Shown here one piece after another: positions 1 to 8,273 of a stretch of DNA of 64,000 nt (position 1 is the first letter of the stretch; the number at the start of each line of letters is the position of its first letter). The stretch spans positions 40,601 through 104,600 of the forward strand of contig JAFXGW010000021.1 in NCBI GenBank assembly GCA_017536685.1, read 5' to 3'. Source of the stretch: Clostridia bacterium. Its GTDB lineage: Bacteria > Bacillota > Clostridia > TANB77 > CAG-508. The notes beneath the pieces are model-generated. The model saw only the letters and a program-made list of their open reading frames with translations, had not been told where the DNA came from and searched no databases. A program made the translations under genes and the position numbers.

Positions 1-69
1 TTTTTAATTTATAAATTTATTTTATCAATATAATATTTTTTTGTAAAGTTTTTTTATAATCCTCAAGAT

Positions 70-105
70 AAAAAGACGAGACTAGCCTAAGCTAGTCCCG
101 CCTTT
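70..105 (-). terminator. Rho-independent terminator of the nadM-like cassette
   Basis: Read on the minus strand, a GACTAGC/GCTAGTC stem with a 4-nt loop is followed by TTTTT. It lies just past the stop of the 116-residue gene and closes the two-gene cassette. Confidence 0.8.
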
Positions 106-122
106 TGTTTCATATACAGTTA

Positions 123-473
123 TTATTCCGTCATGGTCATTGTTGCCAGAATAATTTTCCTAAACAACTCAATCGGGAGCTCCTCGGTGGATTCCTGAAC
201 TTCAATTTCAATGTCATAAGGAATCCAATTCATGTATACACCGTCAAGTGCTTGAACGGTAAGCTGTCTGGCTTTAATCCAGCCTACCCGCTTTCTGTCT
301 TTGTATACGTTGTATTCTCCCTCTTTCTGATTTCTGGTAGTCAATTCATATCCATTGACTCTCAGCGTAGGCATAAATTTAGCCCACCGTACCATAACCT
401 TTTCACAGCCTTTCTCTTTCGTTTGTTCTCCGCTAGATAAAGTTTCCTTTGGGTCTACAGAATTACTCTGCAT
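123..473 (-). CDS. Hypothetical protein, second gene of a foreign-looking cassette
   Basis: I do not recognise this 116-residue protein. It is soluble, with no signal peptide or membrane segment. Residues about 28-80 are rich in Trp, Arg and Lys and look like a small beta-rich fold. It begins 3 nt after the NMN adenylyltransferase-like gene and is followed at once by a terminator, so the two are co-transcribed. Codon use is balanced, with many G/C third positions, unlike the AT-rich genes after 1.3 kb, which suggests transfer. A second Met at residue 27 follows a purine-rich stretch and could be the real start. Confidence 0.6.
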   Translation of the reverse strand: MQSNSVDPKETLSSGEQTKEKGCEKVMVRWAKFMPTLRVNGYELTTRNQKEGEYNVYKDRKRVGWIKARQLTVQALDGVYMNWIPYDIEIEVQESTEELPIELFRKIILATMTMTE

Positions 474-476
474 TTC

Positions 477-1151
477 TCATTTCTGCAATTCTGCGAGCTT
501 CTTCTGCCGGTCAGCTTCCTCATACTGCTTGTAGACCTTCATGAAAGAATCCAAATCCATCTCCCCTCTGCGAACGATGTTGTAAATTTCCTTGTAAACA
601 GGAACAGACATCAGTTCGGCACGGAGTTCAGGATACATAAAATGGATCATCTCATGAGTACATTTCTGCCATGCTGTTTCATCATCAATGAGCAGCAAAC
701 CGCGAACCTGAGTTCCGGAAATCGGAATAGTGCTTCTCGGAATGACGATTTCGGCCGTATTGACCAAGTCTTCAGCAGCGAACCACTGACTTCTGAACTC
801 ATCATTGCCATAGACCATCAAACTTGCAAATTTGTGCATCTTAGCAACAATATGGGACTTAAGGTACTTGCCCCACTCAGTGTTGATATCAAGCTCATTG
901 GTCATGTCGTTCAAACCGCCAATAATAAGCTTGCTTTCAGGAACGCCGGGATAGCATTCTCGAATTGCCCTGATTCTGGTTTCGACAGTAAACGGATTGC
1001 GAAGAGTATCTCTCTCCTGGGCAGAACCTACAATGACGTAGGTGCGGCGACAGAGCATCATGCTCATATCAAAAAGGGAATTGTGTCCGAGTTGTACATG
1101 CCCAAACCGACCGATGGTAACACCCATGTCAAAGATTGGTGCATTAGCCAT
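477..1151 (-). CDS. Nicotinamide-nucleotide adenylyltransferase-like (NadM/NadR-type) enzyme
   Basis: This looks like a nucleotidyltransferase alpha/beta phosphodiesterase-fold enzyme that would join NMN and ATP to make NAD+. The N-terminus has GRFGHVQLGH (residues 14-23), at the place of the family's GRFxPxHxGH motif; the first catalytic His of HxGH is replaced by Gln (QLGH). GSAQERDTLRNPFT (42-55) matches the NadM GSAQ...NPFT signature, and ISGTQVR (144-150) is the ISxTxxR motif. A good site (AAGGAGG) precedes the ATG. NAD salvage enzymes of this type occur on phages and mobile elements; codon use here is foreign to the neighbourhood. The exact substrate is inferred. Confidence 0.8.
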   Translation of the reverse strand: MANAPIFDMGVTIGRFGHVQLGHNSLFDMSMMLCRRTYVIVGSAQERDTLRNPFTVETRIRAIRECYPGVPESKLIIGGLNDMTNELDINTEWGKYLKSHIVAKMHKFASLMVYGNDEFRSQWFAAEDLVNTAEIVIPRSTIPISGTQVRGLLLIDDETAWQKCTHEMIHFMYPELRAELMSVPVYKEIYNIVRRGEMDLDSFMKVYKQYEEADRQKKLAELQK

Positions 1152-1205
1152 GTTGTTTTCCTCCTTGTTTTTATGAAATGATTTGCTATATTTTTAGCGT
1201 GTAAT

Positions 1206-1234
1206 ATTATATCACAGAAAACCTGTATTTTCAA
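1206..1234 (-). promoter_or_regulatory. Sigma-A-type promoter of the nadM-like cassette
   Basis: On the minus strand TTGAAA (1234-1229) and TATAAT (1211-1206) are separated by 17 bp, about 55 bp upstream of the start codon. Confidence 0.75.
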
Positions 1235-1307
1235 GATTTAAACAATCCATCAACTAATATTAATACCTTACCTATTCTTTATTAAAATATCTATAATATA
1301 CTTATTA

Positions 1308-1367
1308 TAAAAAAGCAATAAAATGAAATAGACTCCAAATTGTTTCATTCATTTTATTGCTTTTTTA
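1308..1367. terminator. Hairpin terminator, symmetric A/T flanks
   Basis: An inverted repeat (AGCAATAAAATGAA pairing with TTCATTTTATTGCT) is flanked by A- and T-runs on the two sides. It ends the hydrolase gene on the minus strand and can work in both directions. Confidence 0.75.
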
Positions 1368-1368
1368 C

Positions 1369-2388
1369 TTATTTTTTATCTTCTATTTTAATAATTCCAT
1401 CTTTTGTAAATTCAAATGTTTGATCTCCATTAAAAGCTTTATAATTTACAGTTTCTAATTCATCCATCCAACGTCTAACTTCTACAGTTTGCCACTTTCC
1501 TGTATTATATCCCGTTCCATTATCATTATCATATAAATATCTAGGACAATTAAAGAAACATACACTTGGTTGAATAGCATCATAAACTTCTTTTGATACA
1601 CCATTTTGTCCATGATGTGACATTTGAACACTATCTGATTTTAATATTTTTGTATTTCCATCAAGTAATTCTTTACTTGCATACACATAGCTATCCCCTA
1701 AAAATAAAATACTTTTATCAACATCTGTAGCAGTGATTTTAAATGTCATACTTGCATCATTTCCATTATCAGAATTAATTATTTCAGGATTTGGAGTTCT
1801 TATAATATCTATTTTTATATTTCCAAATTCAATAACTTGTCCTTCGTAACACTCTATCCTATTTTTTATCTTTGTACTATTCAATCTTTCAAGCATTATA
1901 TGAGCAGTCTCATATCCTCTTGTATCATGTTCTTTATACCATTCATCTTTTAAGAATGAATAATAAATATTATCAACTTCTAAATTATTTTCTTCAGCTA
2001 ACAACTTCAAAAGTGCTCCAGCATGATCTGAATGCGGATGAGTTATAAACCAATGATTAACTTTTCCATTTCCATATTTATTTATGTAAAATTTTACAAG
2101 ATCACCATCTATGTCTCTTCCACCATCAATAAATATTAGTTCCTTATTTGGTAAAAGAATAAAATATCCCATAGAATTAATATTACCTTTATCTTCCATG
2201 TTACTTCCACCAAGAAGAGTTACTCTCATACCTTCATTAAAACTCAAATCATTCTTTTCTTCATTAGATATATTTTCTTGACTAGCAAAGTTGGTATTGT
2301 TCTTTAATTTATCTTTTATTCCCATAAAACAAATTATAATAACAATTATTGTAATTGTTATTATAAGATATTTAAATATCTTCGACAT
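1369..2388 (-). CDS. Membrane-anchored metallo-beta-lactamase-fold hydrolase (ComEC C-domain-like)
   Basis: A 339-residue protein with an N-terminal hydrophobic helix (about 5-24) and an extracytoplasmic metallo-hydrolase domain. The metal site is visible as HPHSDH (117-122), followed by LGDSY (Asp about 232) and SHHG (258-260), the pattern of the MBL domain at the C-terminus of ComEC/Rec2 but without the ComEC competence membrane domain. Such stand-alone proteins are common in Clostridia and are thought to be secreted or anchored phosphodiesterases or nucleases; the substrate is unknown. It appears to be a single-gene unit with its own terminator. Confidence 0.85.
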   Translation of the reverse strand: MSKIFKYLIITITIIVIIICFMGIKDKLKNNTNFASQENISNEEKNDLSFNEGMRVTLLGGSNMEDKGNINSMGYFILLPNKELIFIDGGRDIDGDLVKFYINKYGNGKVNHWFITHPHSDHAGALLKLLAEENNLEVDNIYYSFLKDEWYKEHDTRGYETAHIMLERLNSTKIKNRIECYEGQVIEFGNIKIDIIRTPNPEIINSDNGNDASMTFKITATDVDKSILFLGDSYVYASKELLDGNTKILKSDSVQMSHHGQNGVSKEVYDAIQPSVCFFNCPRYLYDNDNGTGYNTGKWQTVEVRRWMDELETVNYKAFNGDQTFEFTKDGIIKIEDKK

Positions 2389-2476
2389 ATTTTTTCACCA
2401 TTTCTCTAAAATTTATTTTATATAAAACTTCAATTCTTACATTTATTATTTTTATTCAATTTAATAAAATACAAAT

Positions 2477-3049
2477 TTATAAAACTAAAATCCCAAGATG
2501 TTCTAATAATATCTTAAGACCAATTAAAACAAGAACTACACCACCAGCAAATTCTGCTTTTTTCTCATATTTATCGCCAAAAACATTTCCTAATTTCACA
2601 CCAATACAAGAAATTATGAAAGTAATAATCGCAATTAAACTAACTGCCAAAATAATATTGACATTTAAAAATGCAAAAGTTACTCCCACAGCCAAAGCGT
2701 CTATGCTTGTAGCAATTGCTAGAACTAGCATTGTTTTAAAGTCTACTTTATCATCAACTTCATCCTCATCTTCTTTTTTAGATAAAGCTTCTTTTATCAT
2801 GTTTCCACCAATAAACGCTAATAATCCAAAAGCAATCCAATGGTCTATAAATTTAATACTTTCTTCAAATCCAACACCTAAAAAATAACCAATTAAAGGC
2901 ATTCCCCCTTGGAAAAGTCCAAAATATAATCCAATTATAATCGCTTTTTTCCAATCCATTTTTTTCATCGATAATCCTTTACAGATTGAAACAGCAAAAG
3001 CATCCATCGCTAAGCTTACAGCTATTAAAATAATTTCAACCAGTCCCAT
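2477..3049 (-). CDS. mntP: Manganese efflux pump MntP
   Basis: A 190-residue integral membrane protein of the MntP (DUF204) family, which exports Mn2+ to prevent toxicity. Two homologous halves are visible, with the paired acidic membrane motifs [10 protein letters not shown] (13-22) and [10 protein letters not shown], whose Asp residues are needed for transport in the family. About six membrane helices are predicted, with a charged Lys/Glu/Asp loop in the middle. It stands alone behind a Mn2+ riboswitch with its own promoter, which agrees with the function. Confidence 0.95.
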   Translation of the reverse strand: MGLVEIILIAVSLAMDAFAVSICKGLSMKKMDWKKAIIIGLYFGLFQGGMPLIGYFLGVGFEESIKFIDHWIAFGLLAFIGGNMIKEALSKKEDEDEVDDKVDFKTMLVLAIATSIDALAVGVTFAFLNVNIILAVSLIAIITFIISCIGVKLGNVFGDKYEKKAEFAGGVVLVLIGLKILLEHLGILVL

Positions 3050-3107
3050 TTTTATCTCCTTATAAAATATAATATTTTTTATTATTTACAAATATCTTCA
3101 ATCAAAC

Positions 3108-3152
3108 AAAAAAGACTTTATCTGCAAAATGATTTCTTTGCAGATAAGTCTC
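3108..3152 (-). terminator. Riboswitch expression platform: intrinsic terminator before mntP
   Basis: On the minus strand AGACTTATCTGCAAAG pairs with CTGCAGATAAAGTCT-type sequence (right arm 3136-3151, left arm 3113-3129), followed by TTTTTT (3113-3108). The first arm includes the same CTTATCTG that closes P1 of the riboswitch, so the terminator and the ligand-bound aptamer are mutually exclusive. Confidence 0.85.
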
Positions 3153-3233
3153 ATTATTTAAAATAAAGCCAGATATTTCTATCAGTATGTTGGCAATACT
3201 ACATATTCTATATGCTAACTACTCCCTTATCTG
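3141..3233 (-). promoter_or_regulatory. yybP-ykoY Mn2+ riboswitch controlling mntP
   Basis: The minus strand carries the hallmarks of the yybP-ykoY class: GGGAGTAG (3226-3219) next to the 5' P1 strand CAGATAAG (3233-3226), a variable hairpin, a GGC-containing internal segment, and AATGAGAC (3156-3149) joined to the 3' P1 strand CTTATCTG (3148-3141). P1 overlaps the following terminator. The known ligand is Mn2+; binding should stabilise P1, prevent the terminator and switch mntP on. I recognised it by motif only; a covariance-model search would settle it. Confidence 0.85.
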
Positions 3234-3238
3234 AATAT

Positions 3239-3267
3239 ATTATACTATACACTTATATAAAGTACAA
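3239..3267 (-). promoter_or_regulatory. Promoter of the riboswitch-mntP unit
   Basis: TTGTAC (3267-3262) and TATAAT (3244-3239) on the minus strand, spacer 17 bp, immediately upstream of the riboswitch. Confidence 0.75.
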
Positions 3268-3281
3268 CATTTTGAATTGAT

Positions 3282-4157
3282 TTATTTATCAAATTTCTTT
3301 CTAAATCCACACCTTTTACATAAGTTGTGAATTATTCTATTTTCTTCAAATGCTTTGACAAATTCTTTTGAATATTTTGAATGTAATATAGATTCCAAAC
3401 TTTCTTCAAAAATATTTCCGAGTTTTATACATCCTTCTCCATCTAGGCAACACGGTACTACATCTCCATTTACAAGAACTGCAACTTGATTTCTTAAGCC
3501 CCAACAAGAACCTTCTTCAGAAATGATATTATTATCCATGCTCGGCCATACAAATTCTAAATCTTGATTTAAGAATGCATTCTCCTGAAGTTTTACAAAT
3601 TTTTCTTTTTTAGCAATTTCTTCTAAATTTTCCACATCAAATGCTTTTCCTAAGCAATTTAATATATAATAATTCTCACTATTTTCTTCTATATTTTCTA
3701 AATTCCAAAGTCTATAAGAAATAATGATATTTGTTTTATTTAAAATTTCTTTTGAAGAATTTAATACTGAATTTATATAATTTTCAAAATTATATACGTC
3801 AGTATTTTCATTTTTAGTTATGCTATGTAAAGATAAATTTAGTTGCCTTACTGCATCACTTTCAATAATAGTCTCAATATTCTTTTCAAGTAACGTAGCA
3901 TTTGTTGTAATATTTACTAAGATATCATTTTTCTTGCAAATCTCTAAGATTTCTTTTAAGTTTGGATGTAATAAAGGCTCGCCTTTAACATGAAGTGCTA
4001 CTAAATTAGTATATTCTTTTACTTCATTAATTATATGTTCAAATTTTTGAGCAGTCATAAATTCTTTTGTTCTTTTTCCATCTGGACAAAAAGAACATTT
4101 CAAATTGCAACTATTTGTTATTTCAACATATATTTTTTTAAATCTTTTTTTCTCCAT
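3282..4157 (-). CDS. Radical SAM/SPASM-domain protein
   Basis: A 291-residue radical S-adenosylmethionine enzyme. The [4Fe-4S] motif CNLKCSFC (Cys 17, 21, 24) sits in the usual N-terminal place, and a Cys-rich SPASM-like tail (CCLDGEGC ... CKRCG) could bind a second cluster. SPASM proteins typically modify peptides or act as anaerobic maturases. No precursor peptide is visible nearby. It is the last gene of an apparent operon: the trypsin-like protease gene ends 14 nt upstream and tyrA precedes that. The substrate is unknown; the protease neighbour makes peptide or protein modification an attractive but untested idea. Confidence 0.85.
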   Translation of the reverse strand: MEKKRFKKIYVEITNSCNLKCSFCPDGKRTKEFMTAQKFEHIINEVKEYTNLVALHVKGEPLLHPNLKEILEICKKNDILVNITTNATLLEKNIETIIESDAVRQLNLSLHSITKNENTDVYNFENYINSVLNSSKEILNKTNIIISYRLWNLENIEENSENYYILNCLGKAFDVENLEEIAKKEKFVKLQENAFLNQDLEFVWPSMDNNIISEEGSCWGLRNQVAVLVNGDVVPCCLDGEGCIKLGNIFEESLESILHSKYSKEFVKAFEENRIIHNLCKRCGFRKKFDK

Positions 4158-4171
4158 TTGTTTCCTTCTAA

Positions 4172-5209
4172 TTATACTTTATAATCTTCAAATATTATTT
4201 CAATCTCACTATCTATCTCTTTTAAAGCTTTAATAATTTCATTACTAGAAATTGCATTATAAAATGGTGTTGAAAATTCATTATTCTTCACTTCTTTTTC
4301 ACTGTCAATTTGAGTTACTGAATAACTTGCATTAATAACAATTCCTACAATAAATCCTTCTTCAGAAATTACTGGTCCTCCACTATTTCCTGGTCTAGTT
4401 ATTGAAGATATAATAATATTTTCTGCATCCTTCCAGTCTTTTGCTATTGCATTAATTTCTCCACTCTGTGCAACTAATGCAACGTCTTTCATACAAGTAA
4501 GTGGTGGATATCCTAATGTCAATGTTTTATCTAATTCTCTTGGCATTCCAAAATATGGAAATCTGCTAACCTTATTATAGTCTTCAATTTTTATTATACC
4601 AATATCATGCTTAGAATGAGCTTTCATATCTTTAATTTGCAATTCTTTTTCATTAATCCATATACTATGTTCTTTTATATCATTTATATTGTGAGCACAT
4701 GTTAAAATGGTATTTTTGTTAATTAAAATACCAGATCCAGTTGCAGAAATATTATTTGTTTTGGGTTCTCCTTCTATTCTAACAATATATTGACTATATA
4801 GTTCTCTTAAATACTCAATTCCTAATACTTTACCTAGAAAAAAACTTTCATGATTTCTTTGTATAAGAGTAAGTTGTGGCATCGAATAATAAGAAAATCC
4901 CAAAGTTGGGCCTGTTCCTGGTTGAATTCCCATATTAATTAATAGACCTTCATTTTCTAATCTAAAAATTAATTTTTTCAAGGCATTCATATAATCATAA
5001 GAATTTTCTAAATTATTTTTTTCCCTCAAATAGTTTAAGAAATTCCCAAAATTTAATGGTTTTAACTGTCCTTCATTAATTGGTAAATTTAATAATTTCC
5101 TATTTTTAATATTATTCATTGGCGAAAAAAAATCGATTAACGATATAGTAAAAATTTTCTTTTCATCATTTGATAACGGTCTTAAAATACTTTCTATTTT
5201 TCTTACCAT
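4172..5209 (-). CDS. Trypsin-like serine protease with N-terminal winged-helix-like region
   Basis: A 345-residue protein. The C-terminal part (about 150-340) is a trypsin/V8-like fold with a complete catalytic triad: LTCAHNI (His 173), HDIGIIK (Asp 202) and RPGNSGGPV (Ser 276). Residues 1-110 are helical and charged and resemble a small winged-helix or adaptor domain. There is no signal peptide, so it should be cytoplasmic, unlike most HtrA proteins, and no PDZ domain is present. Cytoplasmic trypsins with adaptor domains are often effectors in bacterial conflict systems. It lies 20 nt after tyrA and 14 nt before the radical SAM gene. Confidence 0.85.
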   Translation of the reverse strand: MVRKIESILRPLSNDEKKIFTISLIDFFSPMNNIKNRKLLNLPINEGQLKPLNFGNFLNYLREKNNLENSYDYMNALKKLIFRLENEGLLINMGIQPGTGPTLGFSYYSMPQLTLIQRNHESFFLGKVLGIEYLRELYSQYIVRIEGEPKTNNISATGSGILINKNTILTCAHNINDIKEHSIWINEKELQIKDMKAHSKHDIGIIKIEDYNKVSRFPYFGMPRELDKTLTLGYPPLTCMKDVALVAQSGEINAIAKDWKDAENIIISSITRPGNSGGPVISEEGFIVGIVINASYSVTQIDSEKEVKNNEFSTPFYNAISSNEIIKALKEIDSEIEIIFEDYKV

Positions 5210-5229
5210 TTTAAAATATCCTTTCGAAT

Positions 5230-6309
5230 TTAATTTACTTTTTTAACTTCAAAACCTTCTTGTGTTAAAACATCAAATCCTTTATCTCTTTCTTCATATG
5301 TTCTTACAACAACTCTTAAAGCACCGAAGTTATTTTCTCTATTGTTTAAAACTTCTATATTTTTAATGCCAATTCCGTTTGCACTTAAAATAGTAGTAAT
5401 CTTAGCAATAGCTCCATTTTCATCTTTTACAGAAATGTTTAATTCTGGCATTGTATTACCATTGATTTTTCTATTAATAAAGCTATCTCTATATTTTTTT
5501 GATGAATCAAAAAAGTTATAAATTACATCTCTTTTTTCTATATCATTTTCAAAGCCTTGCAAGATTTCAATTAATCTTCCTAAGATTTTTAAAACTTCAT
5601 CTTTGTTTTCTGTGCAAATATTTTCCCACATAGTAGGATCTGATGAGGCTATTCTTGTTATATCTTTAAAACCACCTGCAGCTAAAGTTTTCATAGTTTC
5701 ATTCTCATCATCCAATTCTTTCACCATATTTACTAAAGCAGCTGCAACCACATGTGGTACATGACTTATACTTGCAGTTATATAATCATGTTTTGTACTA
5801 TCTATTATAATTGGGATTGCTTTTAATTCTAAAATAATTTCTTTCAAAAGTTCTACAGATTCTGGCTTATTATTTTCTGATTTTGTAATTATATAATAAG
5901 AATTTTCAAATAACAAATCTTTTGAAGTTGCATATCCAGAACGTTCAGAACCAATCATTGGATGTCCACCAATAAATTCAACTTCAAGACTTTTGACAGC
6001 TTCTAAAATTGTTTTTTTAGTACTACCTGTATCTGTTATTATACAAGTTGGCTTTACAAATTTTTGAAGTTCATAGGCATATTCAGAAATAAAACTTACT
6101 GGTGTACTTATAAAAACAACATCACAATCTGCAAATTTTTCATCTACATTCAAAGTATAATCAGTTATTACTCCATCTTCTAGCGCTTGTTTTAAACTAT
6201 TCTCGTTAATATCACAACCTAATATTTTATTTATTTTTTCTGATTTTGAAAGTGATTTAATTAAAGAACCCCCTAAAAAACCAAGACCAATTATTCCAAC
6301 ATTATACAT
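5230..6309 (-). CDS. tyrA: Prephenate dehydrogenase with ACT domain (tyrosine biosynthesis)
   Basis: A 359-residue enzyme that oxidatively decarboxylates prephenate to 4-hydroxyphenylpyruvate with NAD+. The Rossmann motif GLGFLGGS lies at residues 8-15, the TyrA signature GGHPMIGSE at about 114-122, and a C-terminal ACT domain for feedback control by amino acids at about 288-358. The length is normal for the Firmicute TyrA-ACT type. It is unusual in not sitting in a visible aromatic amino-acid operon; instead it leads a unit with a trypsin-like protease and a radical SAM protein. Confidence 0.93.
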   Translation of the reverse strand: MYNVGIIGLGFLGGSLIKSLSKSEKINKILGCDINENSLKQALEDGVITDYTLNVDEKFADCDVVFISTPVSFISEYAYELQKFVKPTCIITDTGSTKKTILEAVKSLEVEFIGGHPMIGSERSGYATSKDLLFENSYYIITKSENNKPESVELLKEIILELKAIPIIIDSTKHDYITASISHVPHVVAAALVNMVKELDDENETMKTLAAGGFKDITRIASSDPTMWENICTENKDEVLKILGRLIEILQGFENDIEKRDVIYNFFDSSKKYRDSFINRKINGNTMPELNISVKDENGAIAKITTILSANGIGIKNIEVLNNRENNFGALRVVVRTYEERDKGFDVLTQEGFEVKKVN

Positions 6310-6376
6310 AATTTTTTCTCCATTTAAAATTTCCTCACGATTATATCATTATATCACAAAAAAATCCATCCTTAAT

Positions 6377-6405
6377 TTGACTAATTTTATGTAAAGTTGT
6401 ATAAT
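6377..6405 (+). promoter_or_regulatory. Promoter of the 147-residue membrane protein gene
   Basis: TTGACT (6377-6382), 17-bp spacer, TATAAT (6400-6405); near-consensus and divergent from tyrA. Confidence 0.8.
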
Positions 6406-6456
6406 AGAAGTATGTAGGCGCAACCCAATTTATATACATTTTATTACCTTTTTGAC

Positions 6457-6472
6457 CATCTCAATTGAGATG
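6457..6472. promoter_or_regulatory. 16-bp perfect palindrome in the leader
   Basis: CATCTCAATTGAGATG is its own reverse complement and lies between the promoter and the start codon of the membrane-protein gene. It may be an operator or a leader hairpin; no T-run follows, so it is not a terminator. Confidence 0.45.
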
Positions 6473-6519
6473 CTGACATATCGTATGAAAACATTTTTTA
6501 GAATAAAAGGAGAATGAAC

Positions 6520-6960
6520 ATGGAAAAGAACAATGTTGAAGCAGCAGAAAGCGCACCTCCCAAGGAATATCTCTACACTCGCTGCGCAAACAAGCGTGCC
6601 CAGCAAGCCAAGAAGGACGCCAAAAAGACGAAGGTAAAAAATATCGCCAGCAATTTTTGGAAATGGCTTCGTACCTTTCCTGATCGTCTGGCAAATGCCA
6701 TCGTACTCGGTGCTGTCACCGCCATCGTACTGAACGTTATCGCAAAATTCTTCTGGCCCGAACTGCCCGAGAAAATTCCGACCATCTATGAATTCTTCGA
6801 CGGATTCATGGCTGTTGGCGAATTTTTCTTCAAGACAGCTATCGGCGGCATCGCATCCATCTTCAATGGAACTTTCCTCGAGTTCTGTGACTCTATCACC
6901 GCAGAAATGCACGAAATGTGGAAGGCATTCTGCTCCTGGGTCCTCTCGATCAAGTTCTAA
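6520..6960 (+). CDS. Small single-pass membrane protein, foreign composition
   Basis: I do not recognise this 146-147-residue protein. The N-terminal 50 residues are Lys/Arg/Ala-rich and cytoplasmic-looking, then one hydrophobic helix (about 53-75) precedes an aromatic-rich tail. The ATG at 6520 is chosen over 6514 because AAGGAG (6507-6512) is only 1 nt from the first but 7 nt from the second. It is a monocistronic unit with promoter, palindrome and terminator. Codon use is balanced with many C-ending codons, unlike the surrounding AT-rich genes and like the genes at 0-1.2 and 7.2-8.2 kb. Confidence 0.65.
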   Translation: MEKNNVEAAESAPPKEYLYTRCANKRAQQAKKDAKKTKVKNIASNFWKWLRTFPDRLANAIVLGAVTAIVLNVIAKFFWPELPEKIPTIYEFFDGFMAVGEFFFKTAIGGIASIFNGTFLEFCDSITAEMHEMWKAFCSWVLSIKF

Positions 6961-6978
6961 GCACGCATATTTCCAAAG

Positions 6979-7012
6979 AATCCCACTGGCTATGTCAGTG
7001 GGATTTCTAGTT
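6979..7012 (+). terminator. Rho-independent terminator
   Basis: AATCCCACTG pairs with CAGTGGGATT, followed by a T-rich stretch. Confidence 0.75.
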
Positions 7013-7028
7013 TTAATCCGCCAACTAC

Positions 7029-7057
7029 TTTACATAATATATTTTTTGTGTTATAAT
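7029..7057 (+). promoter_or_regulatory. Promoter of the metallopeptidase gene
   Basis: TTTACA (7029-7034), 17-bp spacer, TATAAT (7052-7057). A leader of roughly 130 nt follows. Confidence 0.75.
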
Positions 7058-7196
7058 TGTTGTGAAAAAATATAGAAAGAAGGTTATATCGAAAAACTCG
7101 TATACCTTAAGGTTCATTCTGAGAAAGGAGTTCATCGGTCATTTTTATTTTATAACAGTCATTCAATATCATTCATCTAAAAAGTGAGGTAATAAA

Positions 7197-8234
7197 ATGA
7201 AAAACGGTTTTAACGTTAAGAAGTATACTGCCTCTCCCGCAACCACTGAGAATAACTCTCGGAATATTGTTTTGGTGGCAGTTTCTTTCATGGTAACTCT
7301 CGCAATCCTTTTATCTATCGGCATGGTAATTTACAATCACTATCTGTATAGCGATACTACTAAGCCTGATAGCAGCATTAACTACGAAGAAATTCTGCTC
7401 AAGGAAGCAAAGCAGCAGTATTTCATCTTCGACGAAACTATTTTTAGCCGTGTAGAATTTGATCCTTATGGCATGGAGAACGGCATCTACAGCATTTACT
7501 TCGACAATAAAATTGAGCCTTATATGTATCAAGGTTGTGATCTTTGGATCGGAGACAAAGACCTTTCTACTCTCAATGATGAAACTACTTTTACCACATT
7601 TTCTTTGCGTGAATCCTGTATCATTCAGTCCGCACGAGACTTGGTTTGTAAGTACATTCAAGACTCTAATGTTCTGATGAATAAGGACTATCTCATTGAG
7701 AAAATTCAAAGCGTCCCCATCTACAAGTACACTGACAGCACCCATCCCGAACTCGTTTCTATTATGGATGCACCTGCTGTCCACATGGGAAATGCAATTT
7801 ATTGCAATAAGGCCTTTGATGAATTTTTCTGTGAATATATGCTTGTTCATGAATTGATTCATCATTTGCGCTATCTCACCAATGGAGAAGAGCTTAATAA
7901 TGAAAAGTTCTTTGCAACTGTATTTGATGAAGCACTCACAGACCTCATCACTCAAAGCATTAATCCTAAATTCTTCAATAATCCAAATTACACCTCTGGT
8001 TACATAAACTTCTACGAACCTGTTAACGATTATTTATCTGTCTTTGAAGAAGATGGCTTAAATGCATTCTTTTATGGATATGATGACTTCGTTCAAAAGT
8101 ACGGCGGTAAAACCTTTAATATCGAGCACAATCTTTTTGTTGTGGCATTGGATTCTTATGAAAACAATCCCAACACTCCCATAGTATGCGAATCATTGGT
8201 GCATACTTGGAACACTCGATTATCTGAAATCTAA
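7197..8234 (+). CDS. Membrane-anchored HExxH metallopeptidase-like protein
   Basis: A 345-residue protein with one N-terminal membrane helix (about 23-46), so most of it should be outside the membrane. VHELIHH (217-223) is a zinc-binding HExxH motif with the catalytic Glu, and FDEALTD (243-249) could supply the third zinc ligand of a gluzincin about 23 residues on. I cannot place it in a named family; protease activity is inferred from the motif. A GAGGT site precedes the ATG. It is a single-gene unit with a strong promoter and terminator and codon use unlike the chromosome around it, suggesting transfer. Confidence 0.7.
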   Translation: MKNGFNVKKYTASPATTENNSRNIVLVAVSFMVTLAILLSIGMVIYNHYLYSDTTKPDSSINYEEILLKEAKQQYFIFDETIFSRVEFDPYGMENGIYSIYFDNKIEPYMYQGCDLWIGDKDLSTLNDETTFTTFSLRESCIIQSARDLVCKYIQDSNVLMNKDYLIEKIQSVPIYKYTDSTHPELVSIMDAPAVHMGNAIYCNKAFDEFFCEYMLVHELIHHLRYLTNGEELNNEKFFATVFDEALTDLITQSINPKFFNNPNYTSGYINFYEPVNDYLSVFEEDGLNAFFYGYDDFVQKYGGKTFNIEHNLFVVALDSYENNPNTPIVCESLVHTWNTRLSEI

Positions 8235-8273
8235 AATCGGATTACACGTGTATGCAAATATTTTGCAAACACC

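Noticed and set aside
642..1181. 179-codon plus-strand frame opposite the NadM-like gene
   Set aside because: It is the antisense shadow of a gene with clear enzyme motifs.
1200..6360. Shared ATTATATCACA near 1207 and 6348 as direct repeats flanking an insertion
   Set aside because: Short, AT-rich and part of promoter-like -10 sequence in both places; chance is likely.
6430..7075. Several 70-160-codon frames on both strands around the membrane-protein gene
   Set aside because: They overlap the promoter, gene and terminator of the plus-strand unit and lack ribosome sites; higher GC simply removes stop codons.
7311..7955. 214-codon minus-strand frame opposite the metallopeptidase gene
   Set aside because: No ribosome site or promoter; the plus strand has the HExxH motif, membrane helix, promoter and terminator.
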